Source of the DNA: an uncultured Chloroflexales bacterium
Lineage (GTDB): Bacteria; Chloroflexota; Chloroflexia; Chloroflexales; Chloroflexaceae
NCBI GenBank assembly: GCA_937902315.1
Contig: CALGUG010000059.1
Location: 691,243-755,242, forward strand
DNA length: 64,000 bases
Direction: 5' to 3'
Shown here: positions 8,250-16,953 of the stretch, piece by piece
How the letters are laid out: each line of letters opens with the position of its first letter
Position numbering within the stretch: position 1 is the stretch's first letter
The notes under the pieces: generated by a model
Told to the model about the DNA's origin: nothing
Seen by the model: the letters and a program-made list of their open reading frames with translations, nothing else
Databases searched by the model: none
Made by a program: the position numbers and the translations under genes

Positions 8250-9329
8250 GTGTCTTGGAAACTGAGCTACGAAGATATTGATCGTATCGCGATCGGTGCC
8301 GGTATTTTGGGCACCGGGGGTGGTGGCAACCCATATCGCGGTTTGCTGCGCGCTAAACAACAGCTGCGCGAAGGGCGCACGATCGAGATTGTGCGTTTAG
8401 AAGAGCTGCCCGATGATGCCTTAGTGGTACCGATCGGCGGTATGGGTGCACCAACTGTTGGCCTTGAGATCCTCGAACGAGGCGATGAAGGCAAATATGC
8501 AGTCGAGCGGCTTTGCCAGTATTTGGGGGTTGAGGTCGCCGCAACCATTCCGATCGAGGTGGGAGGAACAAACTCGTTTGCGCCGATTATTACTGCGGCT
8601 CAGATGGGTATTCCAACCGTAGATGCCGATGGAATGGGTCGCGCCTTCCCCGAATGGTCAATGATCAGCTTTTATTTTGACGGTCAAGCTCCTTCACCCG
8701 TTGTGATGACCGATGCAGTTGGTCGCTCGGCCCTGATCCAACACGCCAAGAATGCCAAGGACCTTGAGCGGGTCGGGCGTGCGATCTGTGTTCAGATGGG
8801 CGCCTCTGTGATGGTCGCTGACAGACCTATTCCGGTCAAACGCTTGCGCGAAGTCGCTATCCCCAACACAATGACCTTCGCTCACCGCATCGGCGATGCT
8901 GTCTTGAAGGCTCAAGCTCAAGGTAGCAGCCCGATCGAGTCTATCTGCGAGGTATCGGGTGGACGGGTGCTGTTTAGCGGCAAGATCACCGATGTCGATC
9001 GCCGTTTCGAGCGAGGCTATAACTTTGGCCGCCTGAAGCTGGCGGGCAGCGATGACTGGCAAGGTCTAGAGGCAAGCATCGACCTCCAAAATGAGTTTTT
9101 AATTTTGCGCGTCAACAACGAGATCAAAGCAATTGTTCCTGATTTGATCACCATGGTCGATAGCGAGCGTGGTACGCCGATTACAACCGAAGTGGTGCGT
9201 TACGGCTTACGTGTCACCTTGATCGGTATCCCTGCACCTTCCCAGCTTACCAGCGAATTGGCGCTCACTCGTGTTGGGCCAAGCGCCTTTGGTTACGATC
9301 TGCCTTATACGCCATTGGTGTTTGATTAA
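8250..9329 (+). CDS. DUF917 family protein, paralogue 2
   Basis: 359 residues, GTG start after GAAGGAAGAG. Keeps every hallmark block of paralogue 1 (GTGGGGNPYRG, IGGMGAPTVGLE, IEVGGTNSFAP, DADGMGRAFPEWSM, GKITDVDRRFERGYNFG). It differs mainly in surface-type positions and in RPIPVKRLREVAIPNTMT near 195, which it shares with paralogue 3. By eye it is closer to paralogue 3 than to 1. All putative active-site blocks are intact, so it is probably functional and not a decaying duplicate. Function unknown, linked by position to the HyuA proteins. Confidence 0.9.
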   Translation: MSWKLSYEDIDRIAIGAGILGTGGGGNPYRGLLRAKQQLREGRTIEIVRLEELPDDALVVPIGGMGAPTVGLEILERGDEGKYAVERLCQYLGVEVAATIPIEVGGTNSFAPIITAAQMGIPTVDADGMGRAFPEWSMISFYFDGQAPSPVVMTDAVGRSALIQHAKNAKDLERVGRAICVQMGASVMVADRPIPVKRLREVAIPNTMTFAHRIGDAVLKAQAQGSSPIESICEVSGGRVLFSGKITDVDRRFERGYNFGRLKLAGSDDWQGLEASIDLQNEFLILRVNNEIKAIVPDLITMVDSERGTPITTEVVRYGLRVTLIGIPAPSQLTSELALTRVGPSAFGYDLPYTPLVFD

Positions 9330-9365
9330 ACCGACCTGAGCCTGATCGCGCGGGCAAGGCTGTTT

Positions 9366-9535
9366 ATACGAAATCCGTTTGCATTGCCGGCTTTGGGGAG
9401 GTCTTTCGGCATACACAAATAGAAGCCTCGTTTGTTGGGTGGGATGTTGGTAGCCGAAGGCGGACGCGCCAAGGAATTTCTTTTTGGAGCAAAACCTCGC
9501 CGCAGCAAGCTGAAGAAAACAAGCGGATTCGCTAT
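9366..9535 (-). repeat. Complete MITE-like element, main family, copy 3
   Basis: The best-bounded copy: 170 bp from ATACGAAATCCGTTTG (9366-9381) to AAGCGGATTCGCTAT (9521-9535), which are imperfect inverted repeats. The dinucleotide TA flanks both ends, as expected for IS630/Tc1-type target duplication. The core is on the minus strand at 9446-9467. It sits between DUF917 paralogues 2 and 3, and its right end abuts the ribosome site of paralogue 3. Confidence 0.8.
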
Positions 9536-9555
9536 TACATATTAAGGAGTGACCC

Positions 9556-10638
9556 GTGTCTTGGAAACTGACACGTGATGATATTGAACGCATCAGCATC
9601 GGTGCTGGTATCTTGGGCACCGGCGGCGGTGGTAACCCCTATCGCGGCAAGGTCAAGGCAGCACTCGAATTGGCGGCTGGGCGCACGATCGAGATCGTTT
9701 CGCTCGATGAACTGCCAGATGATGCTTTGGTAATGCCGATTGGCGGTATGGGTGCTCCAACGGTGGGCTTAGAGAAGCTCCAGCGTGGAGACGAAGGCAG
9801 CCGATTGGTGCAGATGATGGAAGAGCTGCTTGGTGTGAAGATCGCGGCCACCATTCCGATCGAGGTTGGCGGCGGCAACTCTTTCGCTCCGATGATCGCA
9901 GCAGCCCAGTTGGGCCTGCCGACCGTTGATGCTGACGGCATGGGACGCGCCTTCCCTGAATGGTCGATGATCAGCTTCTATTTTGATGGCGTGGCTCCAT
10001 CGCCGATCATTATGACCGATCCGCTCGATCGCAAGATCGTGTTGGAGAATGCGGGCCACCCGCGCCAACTCGAGCGTATCGCTCGTGCGATGTGTGTGCA
10101 GATGGGCGGCAGTGCTCATATCGGCGATCGACCGATTCCGGTTAAGCGTCTGCGCGAGGTCGCTATTCCCAATACCCTGACTCTGGCCTACAAGATCGGC
10201 GACGCCGTCATGGGCGCCCACGAGAAGGGCAGCAGTCCGATCGAGGCGATCTGCGGTGTATCCGGCGGTACGGTGCTGTTCAGCGGCAAGATCACCGATA
10301 TCGATCGTCGCTTCGAGCGAGGCTATAACTTTGGATGTGTACGCATGCTCGGCAGCGATGCCTATCAAGGCCAAGAGGCATCGATCGATCTGCAAAACGA
10401 GTTTTTGATCTTCCGAATCGGCGATAAGGTCAAGGCTATTGTGCCAGACCTGATCACCATGGTCGATAGTGAGCGTGGTTTGCCGATCACTACCGAAGTG
10501 GTGCGTTACGGCTTGCGCGTCACCTTGATCGGTATCCCAGCGCCGAAACAGTTGACGACGCCCCAGGCACTTGAGGCAGTCGGCCCGGCAGCTTTCGGCT
10601 ATGACTTGCCCTATATGCCTTTAGAGACGCTTTTGTAA
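9556..10638 (+). CDS. DUF917 family protein, paralogue 3
   Basis: 360 residues, GTG start after TTAAGGAGTGACCC. Same architecture as the two preceding paralogues, with GTGGGGNPYRG, DADGMGRAFPEWSM and FERGYNFG all present. It carries more substitutions in the middle (MGAHEKGSSPIEAICGVSGG) and ends FGYDLPYMPLETLL. The MITE-like element inserted just upstream leaves its own Shine-Dalgarno intact. Three intact DUF917 genes in one operon could give isoforms for different substrates or a hetero-oligomer; neither can be decided from sequence. Confidence 0.9.
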   Translation: MSWKLTRDDIERISIGAGILGTGGGGNPYRGKVKAALELAAGRTIEIVSLDELPDDALVMPIGGMGAPTVGLEKLQRGDEGSRLVQMMEELLGVKIAATIPIEVGGGNSFAPMIAAAQLGLPTVDADGMGRAFPEWSMISFYFDGVAPSPIIMTDPLDRKIVLENAGHPRQLERIARAMCVQMGGSAHIGDRPIPVKRLREVAIPNTLTLAYKIGDAVMGAHEKGSSPIEAICGVSGGTVLFSGKITDIDRRFERGYNFGCVRMLGSDAYQGQEASIDLQNEFLIFRIGDKVKAIVPDLITMVDSERGLPITTEVVRYGLRVTLIGIPAPKQLTTPQALEAVGPAAFGYDLPYMPLETLL

Positions 10639-10640
10639 GT

Positions 10641-10740
10641 TGAGCTATAACCAGGCGATGCAGGAACAACCTCCAATACTTGGAGTGCGGGAGCCACGTT
10701 CGCTTCGGCAAGCGTTGAACCGAGGTGTCGCCTGTTTATC
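10641..10740 (+). ncRNA. Unassigned structured leader RNA motif, copy B
   Basis: Homologous in layout to 921-1050. TGAGCTATAACC (10641-10652) opens it. The closing helix is CAGGCGA (10652-10658) with TCGCCTG (10728-10734). The central hairpin is CTCCAA-TAC-TTGGAG (10671-10685). The conserved block GAGCCACGTTCGC (10691-10703) leads into the hairpin CGCTT-CGGC-AAGCG. The spacing from GAGCCA to the closing strand is nearly the same in both copies (35 and 37 nt), and the helices differ in sequence but still pair. It lies in the 204-bp gap before hyuA, so it could control hyuA-hyuB separately from the upstream genes. Confidence 0.5.
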
Positions 10741-10743
10741 ATA

Positions 10744-10784
10744 GGAGGTGCGGCTCGTGCCGCTCAGCTGTATGAGCTGCACTT
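10744..10784 (+). other. Second folded segment of the hyuA leader
   Basis: AGGTGC (10746-10751) can pair with GCACTT (10779-10784). Alternatively GCGGC-TCGT-GCCGC forms a tight hairpin that shares bases with that helix, and CAGCT-GTATG-AGCTG forms another. Mutually exclusive pairings just downstream of the motif are the arrangement expected of a regulatory switch, though no terminator is obvious. Confidence 0.35.
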
Positions 10785-10842
10785 CCAGTAACTAATTCTA
10801 GAGGAGCTACGTCGACGCAGTGCGTTGCGTGAGAATGCGATT

Positions 10843-12927
10843 ATGAACAAACCAGATTCAACGACGCTCCAAGAAGAGCCGCAAGGACTCCTTGTTGGAA
10901 TCGATATTGGCGGCACTTTTACCGATGTAGTAGTATTTGATCCCGCTACGCGTCGGATTGTAACCGCAAAAGCTTCATCTACCCCCGGTCAACCCGCTAT
11001 TGGCTTCTTCAATGGCATCGAACTGGCTATTCCCGACCCCGAGCGACGAAAGCAAGTGACGCGCGTTTTGCACGGCAGTACGATCGCTACCAATACCGTG
11101 CTTGAAGGTACTGGCAGCCGCATCGGCTTGCTTGTAACGGCGGGCTTTCGTCATATGCTCGAAGTGGGGCGTGCTTATATCCCTGGCATTTTCACCAACT
11201 ATATGAGCTGGATCAAGCCCGAACGTTTGGTTCCGCTCGAATTAGTGCGCGAAATCAACGAGCGTTTGGCTGTTGATGGCTCGGTTGTGAAAGAGCTTGA
11301 TAGCGATGCAGCTAAGGCTGAGATCAAAGATTTGGTCGATCAAGGTGTCGAAGCCTTTGCGATCTCGTTGATTCACAGCTATACCAACGATGCTCACGAG
11401 AAGCAGGTTGAAGGGCTGATTAACGAAGTAGCTCCTGATATGTTCGTGTCGCGTTCATCGGAAGTCTTGCCCGAGTACCGTGAGTACGAGCGCACGATGA
11501 CGACCGTCTTGAACGCCTACGTTATGCCTGCTACTTCGCGCTATCTGCACGCTATCGAAAAGGGCTTTGCTGATCGCAACCTCTCGCCCGAAGTTGCGAT
11601 TGTGCGCTCGGATGCCGGTGTGATGAGCCTTAATGCCGCGCGCGAACGTCCGGTCAACACCGTGCTTTCTGGCCCGGCTGGTGGTGTAAAGGGCGCAAGC
11701 TTCTTGGCTGCCGCTGCTGGCTATCCCGATATCGTCACCATGGACATGGGTGGCACCTCGACCGACGTGTGTTTGAGCACGGCTGCTGAGCCGCGCATCG
11801 CCAACGATACCTGGGTCGCTCAGTATCCGGTCAAGATCCCGATTCTCGACATCACCACGATCGGTGCTGGTGGTGGTTCGATCGCCCACGTTACCAATAG
11901 TGGTTCGCTGCGTGTTGGCCCGCGCAGTGCTGGCGCTATGCCTGGCCCGGCCTGTTACGGACGCGGTGGTACGCTGCCGACCGTGACCGATGCCCACTTG
12001 GTCTTGGGCCGCCTGCCCGAGAAGCTGGCCGACGGTGCCCTCGTGCTCGATCGCCAAGCCTCGATCGAAGCAGTACGCGAGCACGTTGCCAAGCCACTCG
12101 GCATCTCGGTCGAAGCCGCTGCCGAAGGCATTATCCGCATTGTAAACGCCAACATGTTGGGCGCACTCCAAGTGGTGAGCGTGCAGCGTGGTATCGACCC
12201 GCGCGAGCTAACGCTGGTGCCTTTCGGTGGTGCTGGCCCGCTTCACTCTGGCGAACTGGCTCGCCAGTTGGGTATGAAGTCGACCTTGGTATTGCCGACT
12301 CCGGGTGTACTCTCGGCTCTGGGCTTCCTCTTGGCCGATATCACCCAAGTCTTTACGCGCACCCGCATCGGTGTGGTGGGCGATCTCGATATCGCCGCTT
12401 ACAACAGCGACCTACAGGATCTGGTTGCGCGTGGTACCGAATGGCTGATACGCGAAGGTGTGCCCGAAGCTCAGCGTCGTATCGAAGTTACCGTCGACCT
12501 GCGCTACAGCGGTCAGGCCTTCGAGATCTCCCTGCCGGTTAGCCTGCCGCTCGACGCCGCTGCCTTCACCAAGTTGGCGAGCGACTTCCATGCCGAGCAC
12601 AAGCGCCGCTACGGTTTCGATCAGAACGCACAAGTTGAAGTGGTCACGTTGCGCGTCACTATGATCGGTATGCTGCCCAAGCTCACGGTCGAACCTCTCG
12701 AAATGGCTGGCCCCGAGTCGGATCACGCTAAGATCGATGAGCGTCCGATCTATCTGGAGGGTGCTTTCCATACCGCTAGCATCTACGACCGCACCAAACT
12801 TCAGCCCGGCAACCAGTTGGTTGGCCCAGCCGTCGTCGTACAGCCCGACTGCACCACTTTGGTGATCGTCGGCCAAAAGCTTACTATCGATCAGTATGGC
12901 AACATGTTGATTGAAGAAGCGGCATAG
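10843..12927 (+). CDS. hyuA: HyuA-type hydantoinase / 5-oxoprolinase subunit A
   Basis: ATP-dependent hydrolysis of a cyclic amide (N-methylhydantoin, 5-oxoproline or relative), as the A subunit paired with the next gene. About 694 residues, normal for the family. Seen: GIDIGGTFTDVVVFD at the N-terminus, HGSTIATNTVLEGTGSRIGLLVTAGF near 85, the central MDMGGTSTDVCL, then GAGGGSIA and GPACYGRGG motifs and a complete C-terminal domain. The frame opens at a TTG at 10825, but ATG 10843 gives the natural N-terminus; neither has a strong ribosome site. The stop lies 13 bp before hyuB. Substrate not determinable here. Confidence 0.92.
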   Translation: MNKPDSTTLQEEPQGLLVGIDIGGTFTDVVVFDPATRRIVTAKASSTPGQPAIGFFNGIELAIPDPERRKQVTRVLHGSTIATNTVLEGTGSRIGLLVTAGFRHMLEVGRAYIPGIFTNYMSWIKPERLVPLELVREINERLAVDGSVVKELDSDAAKAEIKDLVDQGVEAFAISLIHSYTNDAHEKQVEGLINEVAPDMFVSRSSEVLPEYREYERTMTTVLNAYVMPATSRYLHAIEKGFADRNLSPEVAIVRSDAGVMSLNAARERPVNTVLSGPAGGVKGASFLAAAAGYPDIVTMDMGGTSTDVCLSTAAEPRIANDTWVAQYPVKIPILDITTIGAGGGSIAHVTNSGSLRVGPRSAGAMPGPACYGRGGTLPTVTDAHLVLGRLPEKLADGALVLDRQASIEAVREHVAKPLGISVEAAAEGIIRIVNANMLGALQVVSVQRGIDPRELTLVPFGGAGPLHSGELARQLGMKSTLVLPTPGVLSALGFLLADITQVFTRTRIGVVGDLDIAAYNSDLQDLVARGTEWLIREGVPEAQRRIEVTVDLRYSGQAFEISLPVSLPLDAAAFTKLASDFHAEHKRRYGFDQNAQVEVVTLRVTMIGMLPKLTVEPLEMAGPESDHAKIDERPIYLEGAFHTASIYDRTKLQPGNQLVGPAVVVQPDCTTLVIVGQKLTIDQYGNMLIEEAA

Positions 12928-12940
12928 GGAGCAGCATAGC

Positions 12941-14722
12941 ATGTCAACAGATTCCATTACAATAGATGTTATCGCGGCGGCCTTAAAGGCGATGATCAAT
13001 GAAATGGATGCAGCCATCGAGCGCACCGCGATGTCGATCATTATTCGTGAACAACACGACTTCGGTATGTCTTTGGTTGACGAGCGCGGTTATGTTGTGG
13101 TTGGCACAAACTTCGCTGGTCAAACCTTGGCGCGCTACGCTGCCGAAAAGCCCGTTTACCCGGGCGACGTTTTGATGTTCAACGATCCCTACCTTTCGGG
13201 CGGTGAGATCTCTCACTTGGGCGATACCATGCTGGCAGTGCCAATCTTCTGGGAAGACGAACTGATCAGCTGGGGTATCGCTTGGGGTCACCACATGGAT
13301 ATCGGCGCCGATGCTCCGGCCGCCATGCCGACTCAGGCGACCGAAATCTTCCACGAAGGTCTGCAGATTCCGCCGGTCAAGCTCTATAACAAGGGCGTCC
13401 TCAACGAAGACCTCCTGACCTTGGTTGCACGTAACTCGCGTACCCCCGAGATGATGATCGGCGATACCTTGGCTCTTACGGCAGCCGGTAAGATCGCCGA
13501 GAAGCGTCTGCATGAACTGTGTGCCAAATTCGGTGTCGAAGCAGTCAAAGACACCTATGCGACTCTCTTCCGTCGCGCACACGACAACATGAAGAAGCTG
13601 ATCGCGCTGCTGCCCGAGAAGATCTCGTTTGAAGATGTGCTCGATGACGATGGATTGACCGACCAGCGTTTGACCATCAAGCTGACTCTCGAGCGCCGTG
13701 GCGAGCGGCTGCACGCCGATTTCACGGGCACTTCGCCCCAATGCGCAGGCCCGATGAACTTCCCGCAGAACCCAAGCCTGTTCAAAATGCGCATCTACAA
13801 TACCCTGCGCATGGCGGCTGGTCACTTGGTCAATATCGATGTCGATCAAGACGTCAACCAAGGCGTCGAAGATCTGGTCGATGTCACCATTCCCGAGGGC
13901 TGCTTGCTGCGCCCGGTCTATCCGGCTCCCGTTAGCTTGCGCCACTTGACCCAAGGTCGCGTTGCCGAGATCCTGCAAGCCATTCTGGCCCAGATCTTCC
14001 CCGATCGCATTCCAGCAACCGCTAATGGTAGCTTGAACTGCTACAGCATGTTGGGCGATACGCGCGTTCCCAACAACAACTGGCTCTGTTTCGAAGTGAC
14101 CGCAGCTGGTGGTGGTGGCCGTCCCTTCGCCGATGGCCTCGACGCCTACTGTTTCAACACTCGTCTCAAGAACGCTCCGGTCGAGTTTGTTGAAACCGTC
14201 TATCCGGTGCGTGTCGAGCGCTATGGCCTTAACCCTGGTAGCTCAGGCCCGGGCAAATATCGCGGCGGCTACGGCTTAGTTCGCGCTATCCGCACCCTCA
14301 AGCCGACCAAGCTGACCTTCCTCGACGAGCGTCAGCGCACCCAGCCTTGGGGTCTCTACGGTGGTCGCGCCGCTCAGGCCAACACCTGTTTCGTCGAGTA
14401 CGCCGACGGCACAGTCAAGCAGTTGCCCGGTAAATTCGATCATATGCCGCTCAAGCCCGGCGATATGTTCATCATCAGCACCGGTGGCGGCGGCGGTTGG
14501 GGCGATCCGACCGAGCGCGATGCCGCGCTGGTTCTGCGCGATGTGGTCTGCGGCCTTCTGACCGTCGAGCAGGCCCGCGAGCGCTACGGTGTGGTGATCA
14601 CTGGCAACCCGATGAAAGTCGACGAGGCTGCTACGGCCGAACTGCGGGCCTCCATGCCTAAAGTCGACAGCTGGATCGACCGTGGTGTTCCGGTCGATGC
14701 ACCGCCTCCTGGCAAATACTAA
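12941..14722 (+). CDS. hyuB: HyuB-type hydantoinase / 5-oxoprolinase subunit B
   Basis: B subunit (hydantoinase B/oxoprolinase, also related to acetone carboxylase alpha). 593 residues from an ATG preceded by GGGAGC. Seen: the N-terminal segment with AIERTAMSIIIREQHDFGMSL, the metal-site-like FNDPYLSGGEISHLGDTML and GHHMDIGADAPAAMPT, and the C-terminal Gly-rich HMPLKPGDMFIISTGGGGGWGDP. This is the expected order and length. It is the last gene of the locus; a strong intrinsic terminator follows 21 bp later. Confidence 0.93.
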   Translation: MSTDSITIDVIAAALKAMINEMDAAIERTAMSIIIREQHDFGMSLVDERGYVVVGTNFAGQTLARYAAEKPVYPGDVLMFNDPYLSGGEISHLGDTMLAVPIFWEDELISWGIAWGHHMDIGADAPAAMPTQATEIFHEGLQIPPVKLYNKGVLNEDLLTLVARNSRTPEMMIGDTLALTAAGKIAEKRLHELCAKFGVEAVKDTYATLFRRAHDNMKKLIALLPEKISFEDVLDDDGLTDQRLTIKLTLERRGERLHADFTGTSPQCAGPMNFPQNPSLFKMRIYNTLRMAAGHLVNIDVDQDVNQGVEDLVDVTIPEGCLLRPVYPAPVSLRHLTQGRVAEILQAILAQIFPDRIPATANGSLNCYSMLGDTRVPNNNWLCFEVTAAGGGGRPFADGLDAYCFNTRLKNAPVEFVETVYPVRVERYGLNPGSSGPGKYRGGYGLVRAIRTLKPTKLTFLDERQRTQPWGLYGGRAAQANTCFVEYADGTVKQLPGKFDHMPLKPGDMFIISTGGGGGWGDPTERDAALVLRDVVCGLLTVEQARERYGVVITGNPMKVDEAATAELRASMPKVDSWIDRGVPVDAPPPGKY

Positions 14723-14743
14723 TCCTTTCACACAACACACCAA

Positions 14744-14776
14744 AACGAGCAGGGCCACATCCCCTGCTCGTTTTTT
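14744..14776 (+). terminator. Intrinsic terminator of the hydantoinase operon
   Basis: Stem AACGAGCAGGG paired with CCCTGCTCGTT around a 6-9 nt loop, running into six T residues (14771-14776). A textbook rho-independent terminator directly after hyuB. Confidence 0.9.
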
Positions 14777-14854
14777 ATTCGTTTAAAAATGCTGCAATTT
14801 TCGCTCTTTATTTGGTTCATCGTTCCTTTATGATAGGCAACTTGCCCAGTTAGT

Positions 14855-15310
14855 ATGGAAAGGCGGCATCTTTTGAAAAATGAAGTCAATATCAAAAGTA
14901 GTAGTGGTGCGATCAATATTACTGATAGTGTTGTGGGAAATGGTAACGTTCAAGTGAGCTACTCTTCTGACCTAGTGGCTAGTTACTCACGGCAGCTAAT
15001 CGGCAGTTTGGACAAGTTATCCAGTTTCTTTGCTGCACAACCCAAGCCCCATAAAGAACCTGTAGAAGACCTCCTTGAAACGATAGAAAACACTCAGCAG
15101 CGATTGCAAGGACTAGCCCAATCAAGCCAAACGTCTCAAGAAGAACAGCTACGGGTGCAAGAACGTCTCAATACTCTTAAACGGCGGATCCATACATTGG
15201 AGCTTCAATCGGCCCAATTAGGTATCTATACGCCACCTTATATCGTTGAGGATCTGAGAAGGGCGAAGGAACTGGCTGAGCAGTTGCAAGCCCTCTTACC
15301 TAAGTCCTAA
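14855..15310 (+). CDS. Small coiled-coil protein, possible effector-associated module
   Basis: 151 residues, no family firmly recognised. The N-terminus has the pattern VNIKSSSGAINITDSVVGNGNVQVSYS, a short beta-rich G/N/S segment like that opening many NTPase or CHAT/TIR conflict-system proteins. A coiled coil (about 70-125) follows, then ELQSAQLGIYTPPYIVEDLRRAKELAEQL; a TPPxI turn inside paired helices is typical of effector-associated regions. Here it stands alone, without an effector domain. ATG 14855 opens the frame, but TTG 14873 sits at better spacing from AAAGGCGG and may be the true start. Flanked by two terminators, so a single-gene unit. Confidence 0.65.
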   Translation: MERRHLLKNEVNIKSSSGAINITDSVVGNGNVQVSYSSDLVASYSRQLIGSLDKLSSFFAAQPKPHKEPVEDLLETIENTQQRLQGLAQSSQTSQEEQLRVQERLNTLKRRIHTLELQSAQLGIYTPPYIVEDLRRAKELAEQLQALLPKS

Positions 15311-15332
15311 CATCCTCCTTATAGCTGCTAAG

Positions 15333-15378
15333 ACTGATCTTATGATCCAGCTTTTGGTTGTCATAAGATCAGTTTTTT
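15333..15378 (+). terminator. Intrinsic terminator
   Basis: Perfect 13-bp arms ACTGATCTTATGA (15333-15345) and its complement (15361-15373), running into a T tract to 15378. Ends the small coiled-coil gene. Confidence 0.9.
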
Positions 15379-15464
15379 GCTTGTCGTGTTATCTCTTAAA
15401 GGAGCTTAAATGAAAGAGTGGTACAATACAAGTAGTGTATGGGCCTGAGAAGAGAAGTAGATCT

Positions 15465-15950
15465 ATGACCGATTCAACTAAAACAAGAACCAAGCCCAAA
15501 GGTATGCTGCGTCGTTTCTTGCGCTCGCCAGTCTGGATCTATCGTTTAGGCTTTGGCGCACTTTTGGGCGACCGCTTTTTGATGCTGACCCATGTCGGTC
15601 GTAAGAGTGGCCAATTGCGGCGCACAGTGCTCGAAGTGGTCTGGCACGACCCGGCTCAGCAAAGCTACCTTGTTGCTTCGGGTTGGGGCGAAAAGGCCGA
15701 TTGGTTTAAAAATATCCAAGCCAAGCCCGGTGTCTTGATCGAAGTCGGCAAGCGTCGTTGCGAAGCGCGCGCCCGCCTGCTTTCGGAAAGAGAGGCTTTG
15801 GCCCAACTGCGCGCTTTTGCAGCGGCTTATCCCGCACGCTTTAAAACCATTGCTCGCGTCACGTTGGGCAAGGTCTACAGCGGCAGCCCCGACGTCGATG
15901 TGATTTTGCTGGCTGGCAAGCTACCTTGGGTGCTGTTTGAGCCTTGTTGA
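15465..15950 (+). CDS. F420-type nitroreductase-fold (deazaflavin-dependent) family protein
   Basis: Split beta-barrel protein of the deazaflavin-dependent nitroreductase (Ddn/DUF385) family, 161 residues. Diagnostic segments: LMLTHVGRKSGQLRRTVLEVVWHD, YLVASGWGEKADWFKNIQAKPGVLIEVG and FAAAYPARFKTIARV. The GRKSGxxRxT stretch contacts the F420 phosphate in the family. Reported family roles include quinone reduction and nitro-compound activation; the actual substrate is unknown. The open frame starts at GTG 15435, but ATG 15465 follows AGAGAAG and gives a normal N-terminus. Presence implies the host makes F420 or uses flavin in its place. Confidence 0.85.
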   Translation: MTDSTKTRTKPKGMLRRFLRSPVWIYRLGFGALLGDRFLMLTHVGRKSGQLRRTVLEVVWHDPAQQSYLVASGWGEKADWFKNIQAKPGVLIEVGKRRCEARARLLSEREALAQLRAFAAAYPARFKTIARVTLGKVYSGSPDVDVILLAGKLPWVLFEPC

Positions 15951-16260
15951 ACTTGCTTTGTTGGCTGGCTAGGCTCGGCGTTGTGACACCGCGCTTCAGA
16001 ATCGTGCATCGGCTTGCAATAGAGACCTCAACACCTCTGCTGGGCGCTGAGTTTTTGGTGTGGTTTAACTTCTTTTTCCCCTCTTGAAGCCGTTTATTGC
16101 CCTGTGCTATACTGAAAGTAGCAGCAAATTCCTGCGTAGTATCCCAACAAATAAGGCCGCTTCTTTTGCGAAAAGGGGTGCCAGTTTTTTAACGTAGTAC
16201 GATTCACCAAGCTCTGGGCGGCGAGTGTCTTCGCTGTTACCCTTTCGTTCTAGGTGCTTT

Positions 16261-16953
16261 ATGAGCTACAGCGAGGAAGAACTTGCAGTCTGCTTGCGCG
16301 TTTTGCAAGCACGTGCCCATGATCCTATTCAGATCCAAGAACGCAAACGCTTCAAAGCCCAACCAGAGCTTACCCAAGCTACAAGCGGCGGACGGTCTAG
16401 CTTAGGCCGAGAACGCCTAGCTAGGAACTTTGAGCTTGCGGTGACATATCACCAGCGTCTGTTCCCTCGCTTCGATCAAGCGCCTCTCATTCCCCTTGAG
16501 CCGCCCAATGGCCGCTCTTCTTGCTCTATCTGTCAGCAGCACTCTCGTCGCTCTTACAAGCTTCATCATTATGCGTTCTGCGTTTCTCCAGCGGCTATCG
16601 GCCCGCTGGTTCGCTCTGCTAAGCTTGTTGAGTGGCGCGATCAAGCGTCGCCTATGGGGCTCTATGTGAACCAGCATCAGACCGCTGCGCTTGATACGCA
16701 CGTTTATAATGCCGCTCAGAGCGACAAAAGCTCATCTGTGATCGAGCAACAATGGCCCGAGTGGCCAAGACAGTTTCTGCCACTTGATTTTGCTTCAAGC
16801 CCCGATCTGCTTGAAAGCGCCATCAGTGATCGTAGCATTTCGGCCCAACAAGAGCCCGTCGTTTCGCCTAGTACTTGCGATAACGGTGCTCAGTTCTTTG
16901 ATCAGCGCCACGATACGCGTTGGAAGCAGCGTTTCAAATCGCTCTCTAGATAG
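16261..16953 (+). CDS. Hypothetical protein
   Basis: About 230 residues, not recognised. The predicted product starts MSYSEEELAVCLRVLQARAHDP, is rich in Gln, Arg and Ser, and has a Cys/His-containing stretch (CSICQQHSRRSYKLHHYAFC) that could bind a metal. No signal peptide or membrane helix. The frame extends upstream to GTG 16225, but ATG 16261 is the more natural start; the ribosome site is weak. Amino-acid composition is somewhat unusual, so this may be an orphan gene or a chance frame. Confidence 0.45.
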   Translation: MSYSEEELAVCLRVLQARAHDPIQIQERKRFKAQPELTQATSGGRSSLGRERLARNFELAVTYHQRLFPRFDQAPLIPLEPPNGRSSCSICQQHSRRSYKLHHYAFCVSPAAIGPLVRSAKLVEWRDQASPMGLYVNQHQTAALDTHVYNAAQSDKSSSVIEQQWPEWPRQFLPLDFASSPDLLESAISDRSISAQQEPVVSPSTCDNGAQFFDQRHDTRWKQRFKSLSR

